Source of the DNA: Candidatus Gastranaerophilales bacterium
Lineage (GTDB): Bacteria; Cyanobacteriota; Vampirovibrionia; Gastranaerophilales; Gastranaerophilaceae
Direction: 5' to 3'
DNA length: 64,000 nt
NCBI GenBank assembly: GCA_944326475.1
Contig: CALVEC010000001.1
Location: 62,001 to 126,000 of the forward strand
Shown: one piece after another, positions 45,861-54,011 of the stretch
Layout of the letters: every line of letters starts with the position of its first letter
How positions within the stretch are numbered: position 1 is the first letter of the stretch
The notes under the pieces: generated by a model
Told to the model about the DNA's origin: nothing
What the model saw: the letters and a program-made list of their open reading frames with translations, nothing else
Database searches by the model: none
Translations under genes and position numbers: made by a program

Positions 45861-47150
45861 ATGAAAATAGACAAAAAAAAACTGCAAGAAATCATTAATG
45901 AAGCAGAAGCAAAAGTTCTGGACAAATTTAAACAAGTAGACAAAATTAAAGAACACAATCAGGAAAAGGTTCTCAATGCATTTCAAACATACAAAATAGG
46001 TCTGGACAACTTTTCCTCGGTCAGCGGGTACGGTCACGACGATATGGGCAGAGTCGCTCTCGATAACGTTTTTAAAGGCGTCTTTAAAACGCAGGCTGCC
46101 ATAGCAAGACCCCATTTTGTCTCGGGCACACACGCAATAGCTTGTGCTCTTTTCGGAAACTTAAGATACGGAGAAACACTCGTATCAGTCGTCGGAAAGC
46201 CTTACGATACAATGGATGAAGTTATCGGCACCCGTGGAAATCAAAGAGCGTCACTGATGGGGCACGGAGTTTACTACAAAGAAGTCCCGTTGACAACAAA
46301 CAGCGATGGTGAAGAAGTCGTAAACCTTGATGCAATTGCAAAAACCGTAACAAAATCTGTAAATATGGTCTTAATCCAGCGTTCCAGAGGGTATTCACTG
46401 CGAAAATCAGTGGATATTGATACTACACGAAAGATTATAGAAATTGTTAAATCAAAAAATCCAAAATGTATCTGCTTTGTTGACAATTGCTACTGCGAAT
46501 TTGTCGAAGAAAAAGAGCCGACCGAAGTCGGGGCAGATTTAATTGCAGGTTCCCTTATAAAAAATCCCGGAGGGGGAATTGTTGAAGCCGGAGGCTATAT
46601 TGCTGGCAAAGAGGAATATGTTGAGCAGGCGGCAATGAGACTCACGGCACCCGGAATAGGCAGAGAAGGCGGCGCAATGTTTAATCAGCACAGATTAATG
46701 TTTCAGGGGCTTTTTATGGCGCCGTCAATAGTTGCGGAAGCCGTAAAGGGTGCAATCCTTGCTGCACAAGTCTTTGAAGATATCGGCTTTGAAACAACAC
46801 CAAAACCGGACGAGCACCGTACCGACCTGATTCAGGCTGTCAAATTTGGGGAAGCGAATCCTTTGATAGCGTTTTGCAAGGCACTGCAGCAAAATTCACC
46901 GATTGAGTCATATCTTACTCCGGTACCTGACGAAGTACCCGGATATGATGACGAGTTGATTATGGCAGGCGGAACCTTTATAGAAGGTTCAACAATCGAG
47001 CTGTCCGCCGACGGACCTATGCGTCCGCCTTACGCTGCTTACATGCAGGGCGGTTTAAATTATTCTCATGTAAAAATTGCACTTGCAGGCGTGCTCTATG
47101 AACTTGAAAAACTGAAAATATACCACTTTGTATCGGATTTAAATTTTTAG
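45861..47150 (+). CDS. Methionine gamma-lyase-family PLP enzyme (aluminium-resistance family)
   Basis: A 429-residue PLP-dependent enzyme of the family annotated as methionine gamma-lyase or aluminium resistance protein. Signatures: SGYGHDDMGR (~55), ARPHFVSGTHAIACALFG (~80-97), CFVDNCYCEFVE (~207) and AGSLIKNPGGGI (~230), whose Lys is the likely PLP Schiff-base residue. It probably cleaves or eliminates sulfur amino acids; the real substrate is not established for most members. It starts two bases after the FlhA-C-domain gene, so the two are translationally linked. Confidence 0.92.
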   Translation: MKIDKKKLQEIINEAEAKVLDKFKQVDKIKEHNQEKVLNAFQTYKIGLDNFSSVSGYGHDDMGRVALDNVFKGVFKTQAAIARPHFVSGTHAIACALFGNLRYGETLVSVVGKPYDTMDEVIGTRGNQRASLMGHGVYYKEVPLTTNSDGEEVVNLDAIAKTVTKSVNMVLIQRSRGYSLRKSVDIDTTRKIIEIVKSKNPKCICFVDNCYCEFVEEKEPTEVGADLIAGSLIKNPGGGIVEAGGYIAGKEEYVEQAAMRLTAPGIGREGGAMFNQHRLMFQGLFMAPSIVAEAVKGAILAAQVFEDIGFETTPKPDEHRTDLIQAVKFGEANPLIAFCKALQQNSPIESYLTPVPDEVPGYDDELIMAGGTFIEGSTIELSADGPMRPPYAAYMQGGLNYSHVKIALAGVLYELEKLKIYHFVSDLNF

Positions 47151-47276
47151 GCGCTAAAAAACAACGCCGGTCTAAAACTAAAACAGATTTTAGTGAAATA
47201 ATTGTAAAATACTGTACAAAAAACGCCTTTTTATTTAAAATCAAATAATTATCGAACAAAACACGGAGGGAAAAGC

Positions 47277-48542
47277 ATGCCGAGACCAATGACCATAACA
47301 GAAAAAATTTTTGCATCACATGCCGGACTAAGCGAAGTCAAAGCAGGTGATTTGATTACAGCAAAGGTCGATGTTACGCTTGCAAACGATATAACAGGTC
47401 CGGTTGCAATAAAAGAGTTCCGAAAAATAGGCGTGGACAGAGTTTTTGACAAAGACCGAGTCATGTTTGTACCCGACCACTTTGTTCCGAATAAGGACAT
47501 AAAATCAGCCGAACAGGTTAAAATGATTCGAGAATTTGCCAAAGAGCAAGGTTTAACAAACTTTTTTGAAGTGGGAAGAATGGGAATTGAACACGCACTC
47601 CTGCCTGAAAAAGGGCTTGTTACGGCAGGCGACCTGGTAATAGGCGCTGACTCCCATACCTGTACATACGGTGCACTCGGAGCCTTTTCAACAGGCGTCG
47701 GCTCCACAGATCTTGCGTGTGCAATGGCTTCCGGAGAAACATGGTTTAAAGTCCCGTCTGCCATAAAAGTTGAGTTTAACGGGAAGTTGAATAAATGGGT
47801 TTGCGCAAAAGACCTCGTACTCCACCTTATAGGTGATATCGGCGTGGACGGTGCACTCTACAAAACCATTGAAGTCGGCGGCAATGTAATCGAAGAAATG
47901 GATATGGACGGCAGATTCACGTTTTGCAACATGGCAATCGAAGCAGGCGGTAAAAACGGAATCATAGTCCCGGACAAAATTACCGAAGAATACCTCAAAA
48001 ACCGTTCCGTAAGACAGCCTAAATTTTACACATCAGACCCTGATGCGCTGTACGAAAGAGTTATAAAATACGATGTCTCTGAAATTGAACCGACAGTGGC
48101 TTTTCCGCACCTTCCGGAAAACACAAAACCTATCTCACAAGTCGGCGACATAAAAATTGACCAGTCGGTAATCGGAAGCTGCACAAACGGCAGACTGTCG
48201 GATTTAAAAATTGCCGCGGATATTTTAAAAGGTCATAAAGTTCACCCGGACGTACGGCTCATCGTTTTCCCCGGCACCCAGCAAATATACCTTGATGCAA
48301 TGGAAAAAGGTTATATAAGAACAATTATTGAAGCAGGCGGCGCGGTTTCAACTCCGACCTGCGGTCCTTGCCTCGGAGGGCATGCCGGCATACTTGCAGC
48401 GGGAGAGCGGGCAATTTCAACTACCAACAGAAATTTTGTCGGCAGAATGGGACACGTTGACAGCGAAGTTTACCTCTCATCTCCGGCAATCGCCGCAGCC
48501 AGCGCCATCACAGGTAAAATATCTTCTCCCGACGATATTTAG
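47277..48542 (+). CDS. leuC: 3-isopropylmalate dehydratase large subunit
   Basis: A 421-residue aconitase-superfamily subunit for leucine biosynthesis. Cluster ligands lie in IGSCTNGR (~300) and [12 protein letters not shown] (~360). [18 protein letters not shown] (~123) is the substrate loop. The length fits the LeuC/HacA type that works with a separate small subunit. No leuD follows; the next gene is a GlcD-type oxidase with its own promoter, so the small subunit must be elsewhere. RBS: GGAGG nine bases before ATG. A homoaconitase-like role cannot be excluded. Confidence 0.9.
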   Translation: MPRPMTITEKIFASHAGLSEVKAGDLITAKVDVTLANDITGPVAIKEFRKIGVDRVFDKDRVMFVPDHFVPNKDIKSAEQVKMIREFAKEQGLTNFFEVGRMGIEHALLPEKGLVTAGDLVIGADSHTCTYGALGAFSTGVGSTDLACAMASGETWFKVPSAIKVEFNGKLNKWVCAKDLVLHLIGDIGVDGALYKTIEVGGNVIEEMDMDGRFTFCNMAIEAGGKNGIIVPDKITEEYLKNRSVRQPKFYTSDPDALYERVIKYDVSEIEPTVAFPHLPENTKPISQVGDIKIDQSVIGSCTNGRLSDLKIAADILKGHKVHPDVRLIVFPGTQQIYLDAMEKGYIRTIIEAGGAVSTPTCGPCLGGHAGILAAGERAISTTNRNFVGRMGHVDSEVYLSSPAIAAASAITGKISSPDDI

Positions 48543-48587
48543 TTTTATTTTAAAAACATGGCAAAATATCGCAACACAAACCCGGTG

Positions 48588-48623
48588 TTGACCCGCGGGT
48601 ATGTTGGATATTATAATTTTTGT
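48588..48623 (+). promoter_or_regulatory. Predicted leaderless promoter of the GlcD-type gene
   Basis: TTGACC (48588-48593), 18-base spacer, TATAAT (48612-48617), six bases, then ATG at 48624. The perfect -10 and absence of a ribosome-binding site make this the clearest leaderless case in the window. Confidence 0.75.
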
Positions 48624-50021
48624 ATGATAAAAGATTTGACATTTGATAAAAGCACAATAACATCACTTAAAAAAATAGTCGGAAGCAATAATATAATAAC
48701 AGACAAAGAAGGCGTCTACGCCTACACTTTTGACTGTTCACACACAGAAAGCAATTATAACAATCCGGTAATGGTTGTTTTTCCGGAAAATACAAAACAG
48801 GTAAGCGATATTGTTAAATTTGCTCACGCAAACAATCTGCCTGTCATCCCAAGAGGCGCAGGCACAAACCACGCAGGCGGATGTATGCCGCTTCACGGCG
48901 GGATTATACTTCACTTTTCAAAAATGAACAAAATTCTGGATATAAATCCGGGAGACCTAACCTGCCGTGTTCAGCCCGGTGTTGTAATAGGCGACTTACA
49001 AAAAGCAGTAGACAAGTTTGCGCTTTATTATCCGCCCGACCCCTCAAACCTTGCGGTATCAACGGTCGGCGGCGGTATTGCACTGTCATCAGGCGGACCG
49101 AGAACTTTTAAATACGGTTCGGTAAAAGATTATGTAATTAATCTGGAAATAGTTCTTGCAGACGGAACAATTCTTCATACAGGTTCAAACACGGCAAAAA
49201 ATGTAACGGGCTTGAATCTTACACAGCTCATTGTAGGCAGCGAAGGCACGCTCGCAATAGTGACAGAAGCTCTTATGCGTTTAATTCCTAAGCCGGAAGC
49301 AAAAAATGTCTTGCTGGTCTACTTTAACACTCTTGATGAAGCCGTAAACTCAGTTACCTCAATTCTAAATCATCATCTTGTTCCGTCAGTAGTCGATATT
49401 ATTGATAAAAAGACTATAAATACAATAGAAGATTTTATGCCGACAGGACTCTTATGCGACAAAGAAGCAGCGCTTCTTATAGAAATAGACGGTGACACTG
49501 CCTCACTTCCATACCAGCAGGAGAAAATAATTTCGCTCTGTAAAGACAACAACGCAGCGCATATTGTATGCGCCCGAAACAAACAGGAACAGGAAAAAAT
49601 CTGGATGGCAAGACGCTCAGCATTTGCAGCCTGCGCAAAGCTCGCGCCGAACGTGATTACTGAAGATGTAGTTGTACCGCGCTCAAAAATATCCGAGCTT
49701 TCAAAAGGAATTGAAAAACTCGGTGAAAAATATGGGATAATAACCCTTATTATGGGGCATATCGGGGACGGAAACATACATCCCAACTTTGCACTCGATT
49801 TAAGAGACAGCGACACCCGGCTGCGGTTTGAAAAACTCAAAAAAGAACTGTTTGAACTGGCTGTATCCCTTGGCGGAACGCTCTCGGGCGAACACGGTAT
49901 CGGCTGTCAAAAAGCCCGCTACCTGAATCTTGCACTTTCAACGGAAACGCTTGATATAATGAAAAAAATAAAAAAAGTATTTGATCCTGACAATATTATG
50001 AATCCGGGAAAATTTCTTTAA
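48624..50021 (+). CDS. GlcD-type FAD-linked oxidase (glycolate/D-lactate dehydrogenase)
   Basis: A 465-residue flavoprotein of the VAO/GlcD family oxidising an alpha-hydroxy acid such as D-lactate or glycolate. The FAD-binding PP-loop reads VIPRGAGTNHAGGCMP (~69-84), then VSTVGGGIALSSGGPRTFKYG (~135), and the C-terminal cap has MGHIGDGNIHPNFALD and LSGEHGIGCQKARYL. I start at the ATG 48624 because a consensus promoter occupies the 36 bases before it; an upstream ATG at 48558 would lie inside that promoter. No iron-sulfur partner (GlcF) is adjacent. cutA follows. Confidence 0.92.
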   Translation: MIKDLTFDKSTITSLKKIVGSNNIITDKEGVYAYTFDCSHTESNYNNPVMVVFPENTKQVSDIVKFAHANNLPVIPRGAGTNHAGGCMPLHGGIILHFSKMNKILDINPGDLTCRVQPGVVIGDLQKAVDKFALYYPPDPSNLAVSTVGGGIALSSGGPRTFKYGSVKDYVINLEIVLADGTILHTGSNTAKNVTGLNLTQLIVGSEGTLAIVTEALMRLIPKPEAKNVLLVYFNTLDEAVNSVTSILNHHLVPSVVDIIDKKTINTIEDFMPTGLLCDKEAALLIEIDGDTASLPYQQEKIISLCKDNNAAHIVCARNKQEQEKIWMARRSAFAACAKLAPNVITEDVVVPRSKISELSKGIEKLGEKYGIITLIMGHIGDGNIHPNFALDLRDSDTRLRFEKLKKELFELAVSLGGTLSGEHGIGCQKARYLNLALSTETLDIMKKIKKVFDPDNIMNPGKFL

Positions 50022-50031
50022 GGAGTTTATT

Positions 50032-50397
50032 ATGAAAAACTGTGTTATCTATTGTACTGTAGCGAGTGAATTTGCGGCAAGTTTGATTGCAACAACACTT
50101 GTTGACGAAAAACTCGCAGCCTGTGTAAGCATTATAAAAAATGTCGTCTCGGTATACAGTTGGGAAGGCATATCACAGACCGACAACGAGCTTATTCTAA
50201 TGATAAAAACAAGAGAAGAACTCTTTGAAAAAGTAAAAACAAGGATTCTTCAAATTCACGATGCCCAGTTGCCGGAAATTATTGCAGTACCTATAACAAT
50301 GGGGCTTGACGGATACATGCAGTGGATACAGGATGTCACTCAGGTTGACGGCAGCATTCAGCAAGACAACACGGAAGACACAAATGCACAAAATTGA
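50032..50397 (+). CDS. cutA: CutA1 divalent-cation tolerance protein
   Basis: A 121-residue PII-like trimeric protein. Conserved segments are CVIYCTVASEFAASLIATTLVDEKLAACVSI shortened here to ATTLVDEKLAACV (~21-33), YSWEGISQTDNELILMIKT (~42-60) and HDAQLPEIIAVPI (~76). CutA was linked to copper tolerance in E. coli, but its general role is unclear. The C-terminus has an Asp/Asn/Gln-rich tail. RBS AAGGAG; its end overlaps the next gene by 14 bases. Confidence 0.93.
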   Translation: MKNCVIYCTVASEFAASLIATTLVDEKLAACVSIIKNVVSVYSWEGISQTDNELILMIKTREELFEKVKTRILQIHDAQLPEIIAVPITMGLDGYMQWIQDVTQVDGSIQQDNTEDTNAQN

Positions 50398-51220
50398 CAC
50401 CGCTGACCAAGAATTTATTGAAATGATAAAATTCGTTAAGGAAATGGGAATTTCCGTAAAAACAAATACACGTGCAAGAGGTCATCAGGGCTTCTTTATG
50501 AACGGAAGAATCGATATTTCATCTGTTCTTACCCTGCAAAGAAAAAAACAGGTTCTGGTGCATGAATTTGCACACTTCGTACACACACTCGTAGAACCGG
50601 ATGTTATGAAAACACACGGCTCGCTTGAACGCCTTTTTATGACTGATAACACGGACATTATTGAACAGGAGCTGTTTGAAGTTACATACGGCAGCGGGAA
50701 AATACCGGCGCTCGAAAAAATTTCCGCCCTCAAAAAAACAGTTACTGAAAATATAAAAGCACTCGACAAAAACATTAAATTAAAATACCCTGAATTTAAA
50801 CGCTCAGAAGCATTTACACCTATAGAACGGGTAATAAAAAAAACAGATGCCAAGTACTTATTAAAATACGACAGGGTCAATTTAAAAGGAGCATGGGGAT
50901 TGCCGGATAAGCTTTTTTCCGTTCACGATATAGAAAAAAATTTTCCGCAATTTGAGCCGGAAATTACAGATTACATAAGACTAAAATCACAGCAAAGATA
51001 CCTCAGGCGCCTTTCTTCACGCGCCTCCCGACTAAACAGATACTTTAAACGCCCCTCGGAGCTCTTTGCCAGATTCATTGAAGAATTGTACACAAATCCG
51101 AAAAGAGTGAAAACCATTGCGCCGGTTACGCTTTCAAAATACAAATCACTGCTCGCCGAACGCCACTACCCCTATCTCAAAGAATTTTCACAAAAGTTTT
51201 TCTGCAATAACATACATTAA
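50384..51220 (+). CDS. Zincin-like protein with HEFAH motif (putative metallopeptidase)
   Basis: A 278-residue protein of no family I can name. VLVHEFAHFVHTLV places a HExxH zinc motif at residues 60-64, preceded by FFMNGRIDISSVL. A later helix PSELFARFIEELY could supply a third ligand. The middle is basic and helical; no signal peptide. It resembles the zincin domains found in toxin- or plasmid-associated polyvalent proteins in pattern only. I start at ATG 50384 (preceded by GGAAGA); the frame is open farther upstream but only inside cutA. Coupled to cutA. Confidence 0.6.
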   Translation: MHKIDTADQEFIEMIKFVKEMGISVKTNTRARGHQGFFMNGRIDISSVLTLQRKKQVLVHEFAHFVHTLVEPDVMKTHGSLERLFMTDNTDIIEQELFEVTYGSGKIPALEKISALKKTVTENIKALDKNIKLKYPEFKRSEAFTPIERVIKKTDAKYLLKYDRVNLKGAWGLPDKLFSVHDIEKNFPQFEPEITDYIRLKSQQRYLRRLSSRASRLNRYFKRPSELFARFIEELYTNPKRVKTIAPVTLSKYKSLLAERHYPYLKEFSQKFFCNNIH

Positions 51221-51286
51221 AGGGAGCTGCGGCAATTTTCCAAAACACGCTTTATTCGCAAGATTTCTTCTTTTGTAAGATATTTC

Positions 51287-51415
51287 ATATAGTCAACTGA
51301 CCCCGATAACTTATTGAACTTGTGCAAAAAACAAGTTCAATCTTGGTGTAATAAGACCGGCACAAGCAACAAGTACATGGGGTCACCCTCTCAGAAACAA
51401 TACTTAATTGTTTCT
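51287..51415. repeat. Convergent junction with repeat and two perfect hairpins
   Basis: ATATAGTCAACTGACCCCGA (51287-51306, extending to 51309) repeats the element at 41219. TTGAACTTGT (51314-51323) pairs with ACAAGTTCAA (51331-51340), a perfect 10-base-pair stem. TGACCCC (51298-51304) and GGGGTCA (51379-51385) bracket an 88-base unit. AGAAACAAT and ATTGTTTCT (51393-51415) form a second stem downstream of trxB. None has a clear U-run. They could terminate either strand or mark a small mobile element. Confidence 0.6.
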
Positions 51416-51430
51416 CCGCAGAGCGCAACA

Positions 51431-52390
51431 CTATTTAGCCGCTCCGACACGCTCCATTGCTTTTTCGTCAATATACTTTAATGCGTAACATCCTGCGACT
51501 GCGCCGTCAGCGGCGGCTGTAATAACCTGTCTCAACGGTGTCGTTCTTACATCACCCGCTGCAAAAACACCCTCAACGGATGTCCGCATCGTTTCATCAG
51601 TTACGATAAATCCGTTTTCATCCTGCTCAACCTGTGCGTTTATGTACTCAACATTAGGAACAAATCCGATATAAGGGAAAACTCCATCCACTGCAAGTTC
51701 AGATTCAACGCCGGTCTTGACGTTTTTCAAAACAATCTTTTCAACACTGTCATTCCCCTTTATTTCCAAAGGCACGCTGTCATATACAAATTCGACCTTA
51801 TCATTACCAAAAGCACGTTCCTGTGCTATTTTATCGGCTCTCAATGTATCACGTCTGTGAACAATATAAACCTTTTTAGCAAACTTGGTAAGGTAAGTAC
51901 CCTCCTCAACTGCAGCATTACCGCCGCCGACTACAGCAACAGTCTTATCTCTGTAAAAAGCTCCGTCACAAACAGCACAATAGCTGACACCCCGTCCCAA
52001 AAGCTCTTTTTCTCCCGGTATACCAAGTTTTTTAGCCTGCGCACCTGTTGCAATTATAACTGTTTTTGCATTAAACACCCCATCCAATGTCTCAATTGAT
52101 TTTACCTCCGGCAAAAGATTTATCTTCTGTATCTCCTGCATCGGATATTTATCTATATTGAACATATCAACATGTTCCTCAAATTTTTCCATCATATCAT
52201 ACCCGCCGATTTTACCAAACCCCGGATAATTTTCAAGTTCAAGGTAGTTGGACGGCTGCCCGCCAAGCATGGAAATATCTAAAATTGCAGTCTTTGCTGC
52301 ACCTCTTGCCGCATAAATCCCCGCTGAAATTCCGGCTGGTCCCCCGCCCAAAATAACCACATCATATTCGTAAATCTTTTTCTCTGACAT
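51431..52390 (-). CDS. trxB: Thioredoxin-disulfide reductase
   Basis: A 319-residue flavoprotein reducing thioredoxin with NADPH. FAD motif VILGGGPAGISAGIYAARG (~11-29), redox pair YCAVCDGAFY (~137-146), NADPH motif VVGGGNAAVEEGTYL (~155) and the C-terminal FAD motif GVFAAGDVRTTPLRQVITAAADG shortened here to GVFAAGDVRTTPLRQ. The ATG at 52390 has AGAGG six bases away; an upstream ATG at 52405 overlaps the previous stop as TAATG and is also possible. Second gene of a two-gene unit. Confidence 0.96.
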   Translation of the reverse strand: MSEKKIYEYDVVILGGGPAGISAGIYAARGAAKTAILDISMLGGQPSNYLELENYPGFGKIGGYDMMEKFEEHVDMFNIDKYPMQEIQKINLLPEVKSIETLDGVFNAKTVIIATGAQAKKLGIPGEKELLGRGVSYCAVCDGAFYRDKTVAVVGGGNAAVEEGTYLTKFAKKVYIVHRRDTLRADKIAQERAFGNDKVEFVYDSVPLEIKGNDSVEKIVLKNVKTGVESELAVDGVFPYIGFVPNVEYINAQVEQDENGFIVTDETMRTSVEGVFAAGDVRTTPLRQVITAAADGAVAGCYALKYIDEKAMERVGAAK

Positions 52391-52404
52391 ATCTTTACCT
52401 CTCA

Positions 52405-52905
52405 TTACCTGACGCCCAATATTTTCTCCGCTCCGTCGCCGGAAACCCTGACTGCGTCTATACGATACTCGACTATGTCTGTACTGACCAGCTCGCCGTA
52501 TCGGTATTTATCTATTACTATTCTATCAGTTCCAAAAAATTTTTCACCTTTTAATGTTAATGTCGGCGTTTCCGTTACATTTTCGTTACGGTCTTTCTTC
52601 TTTCTCGTAAATGTTATGCTATCCCCCCTTACTTCATTGACGGTTACTGACGCAACTGCGCCGGATACCGGGTTTGACAATGTTATGACGTCACCCTCCT
52701 TTGATAAGTTCCAATAGTCCGTACTGCGCTCCGTAAACAACATCGGATTATTCGTATATGTCTGCACCGACGTCACTTTCCACGTTCCGAAAAAACCTCC
52801 GGGGACACGATCCGACATGCTTACACCGCCGCGTATCACAGACTCGCAATACACAGGCATGACCACTGTCACTAATACAAAAATTATCAACAATATTCGC
52901 TTCAT
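52405..52905 (-). CDS. Exported small protein of unknown function
   Basis: A 166-residue protein with a signal peptide (residues 1-20, LLIIFVLVTVVMPVYC then E). The Cys at 20 is not in a clear lipobox. The mature part is rich in beta-prone, Thr/Val-rich segments (FFGTWKVTSVQTYTNN, NLSKEGDVITLSNPVSG, DRIVIDKYRYGE), like small lipocalin-type periplasmic proteins, but I cannot assign a family. It precedes trxB with a one-base overlap and has its own promoter directly before the ATG. Confidence 0.7.
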   Translation of the reverse strand: MKRILLIIFVLVTVVMPVYCESVIRGGVSMSDRVPGGFFGTWKVTSVQTYTNNPMLFTERSTDYWNLSKEGDVITLSNPVSGAVASVTVNEVRGDSITFTRKKKDRNENVTETPTLTLKGEKFFGTDRIVIDKYRYGELVSTDIVEYRIDAVRVSGDGAEKILGVR

Positions 52906-52939
52906 ATTTTACTTATAACGCTGTTTTTCCTTTTTTCAA
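52906..52939 (-). promoter_or_regulatory. Predicted leaderless promoter of the exported protein-trxB unit
   Basis: On the minus strand: TTGAAA (52939-52934), 16-base spacer, TATAAG (52917-52912), six bases, ATG at 52905. No ribosome-binding site. Confidence 0.6.
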
Positions 52940-53002
52940 TTATTTCACCGGCTCCTTTTGCCGGTATTTTGTAAATTATTTAAATAATAACTCCCGCACA
53001 TA

Positions 53003-53031
53003 TTGACACCTCTCTATGTGCTTGTTATAGT
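53003..53031 (+). promoter_or_regulatory. Promoter of rplU-rpmA
   Basis: Near-consensus TTGACA (53003-53008), 17-base spacer, TATAGT (53026-53031). The start near 53038 yields a leader of about 210 bases. Confidence 0.8.
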
Positions 53032-53037
53032 CTATTA

Positions 53038-53248
53038 TGGTATTAGATGGGCAAGCTGTCTCAAAATGCCGGGGGGTCACAGTAAAGAAAGTGGCTCGCC
53101 AAGGGGGTCGCGGTTAAGAAAAAACGGCTCGCAACGCAGGTCGATTTTTAACAAAGCGGCACTCCAGAGGTCACGGTTTAACTAAGCGGCTTTACCAAGA
53201 AAGACAAGGCAACCCGCGGCTACAGCACCCGAAGTGAAAGGAAAAGAA
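53038..53248 (+). promoter_or_regulatory. Long rplU leader with four degenerate ~31-base repeats
   Basis: GGTC words start at 53075, 53106, 53139 and 53169 (spacings 31, 33, 30). Each is followed 18-20 bases later by GGC(T/A)(C/T) at 53093, 53126, 53158 and 53188, with an A-rich AAGAAA/AACAAAG core between. No ORF is credible. Position before a ribosomal protein operon suggests an autoregulatory RNA, which is inference. Confidence 0.6.
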
Positions 53249-53608
53249 ATGTACGCAATAGTTGAAACAGGCGGAAAACAGTACAAGCTCGAAGAAGGAC
53301 GCTACACTGACATTGAATTGCTCGAAGGCAATGCTGATGAAAAAATAGTTTTTGACAAAGTAGTTATGCTTGTAAACGGCAAAAAGTCCAAAGTAGGTCA
53401 ACCCTACGTTGAAAAAGCTTCTGTTGAAGGTGTTATCGTTAAACACGACAAAGCAAAAAAAGTAATTGTATACAAACAGAGAGCAAAAAAAGGTTACAGA
53501 AAAAAACAAGGTCACAGACAGGCTTTCACCAGAGTTATGATTAACAAAATCAGAACTACGGCATCAAGAGCTAAAGCAGCTGCTGAACCGGAAACAACTG
53601 AAGAATAA
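53249..53608 (+). CDS. rplU: 50S ribosomal protein L21
   Basis: L21 (119 residues) starts [17 protein letters not shown], with the conserved [17 protein letters not shown] and [17 protein letters not shown] segments; the last binds 23S rRNA. A C-terminal Ala/Glu-rich tail makes it longer than the 103-residue E. coli protein. I use the ATG at 53249 preceded by AAAGGAAAAG; a GTG five codons upstream is less likely. rpmA follows after 21 bases. Confidence 0.97.
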   Translation: MYAIVETGGKQYKLEEGRYTDIELLEGNADEKIVFDKVVMLVNGKKSKVGQPYVEKASVEGVIVKHDKAKKVIVYKQRAKKGYRKKQGHRQAFTRVMINKIRTTASRAKAAAEPETTEE

Positions 53609-53629
53609 TTTTAAAAGGAGATAATAAAA

Positions 53630-53887
53630 ATGGCACATAAGAAGGGCGTAGGTTCATCAAAAAACGGTCGTGACAGCGAAAGCAAGCGACTTGGCGTCAA
53701 AAAATTCGGCGGTGAAATCGTTAAAGCCGGAAATATCATTGTACGCCAGAGAGGTACTAAGTTCCATCCCGGCAACAATGTCGGTATCGGCAAAGACGAC
53801 ACTCTTTTTGCTTTAACTGACGGCAAAGTTGTTTTTGAACCTTACAGACGCGACAGAAGACAGGTTAGTGTTTACGCTGCAGGTTAA
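53630..53887 (+). CDS. rpmA: 50S ribosomal protein L27
   Basis: L27 (85 residues), [20 protein letters not shown] at the start, whose N-terminal tail reaches the peptidyl-transferase centre. It begins directly with the mature sequence and lacks the cleaved extension seen in Firmicutes. RBS AAAAGGAGATAATAAAA. No obg follows; a strong terminator ends the operon. Confidence 0.98.
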   Translation: MAHKKGVGSSKNGRDSESKRLGVKKFGGEIVKAGNIIVRQRGTKFHPGNNVGIGKDDTLFALTDGKVVFEPYRRDRRQVSVYAAG

Positions 53888-53908
53888 TCTTTTGCCGCTA
53901 ACAGACTT

Positions 53909-53944
53909 AAAAAACGGATTTTTTACATAAAATCCGTTTTTTTG
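53909..53944 (+). terminator. Intrinsic terminator of rplU-rpmA
   Basis: AAAACGGATTTT (53911-53922) and AAAATCCGTTTT (53929-53940) make a perfect 12-base-pair stem with a six-base loop, followed by more T. Confidence 0.9.
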
Positions 53945-53947
53945 TTA

Positions 53948-53981
53948 CTCAAACTTGACCTGACAAAACTCAAACTTGACC
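53948..53981 (+). repeat. Direct repeat CTCAAACTTGACC before mutL
   Basis: The 13-base word occurs at 53948-53960 and 53969-53981 (period 21), separated by TGACAAAA. The second ends in TTGACC with TATACT 13 bases on, too close for a standard promoter. It may be a promoter duplication or a protein site. Confidence 0.55.
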
Positions 53982-54011
53982 CGATTACACACATTATACT
54001 AAGCTGGTTAT

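Noticed and set aside
53003-53185. 60-codon ORF over the rplU leader
   Set aside because: It begins inside the rplU promoter and its product simply reads the degenerate repeats.
53075-53199. CRISPR-like reading of the rplU leader repeats
   Set aside because: Repeats are only ~31 bases in total, diverged, with no unique spacers and no cas genes.
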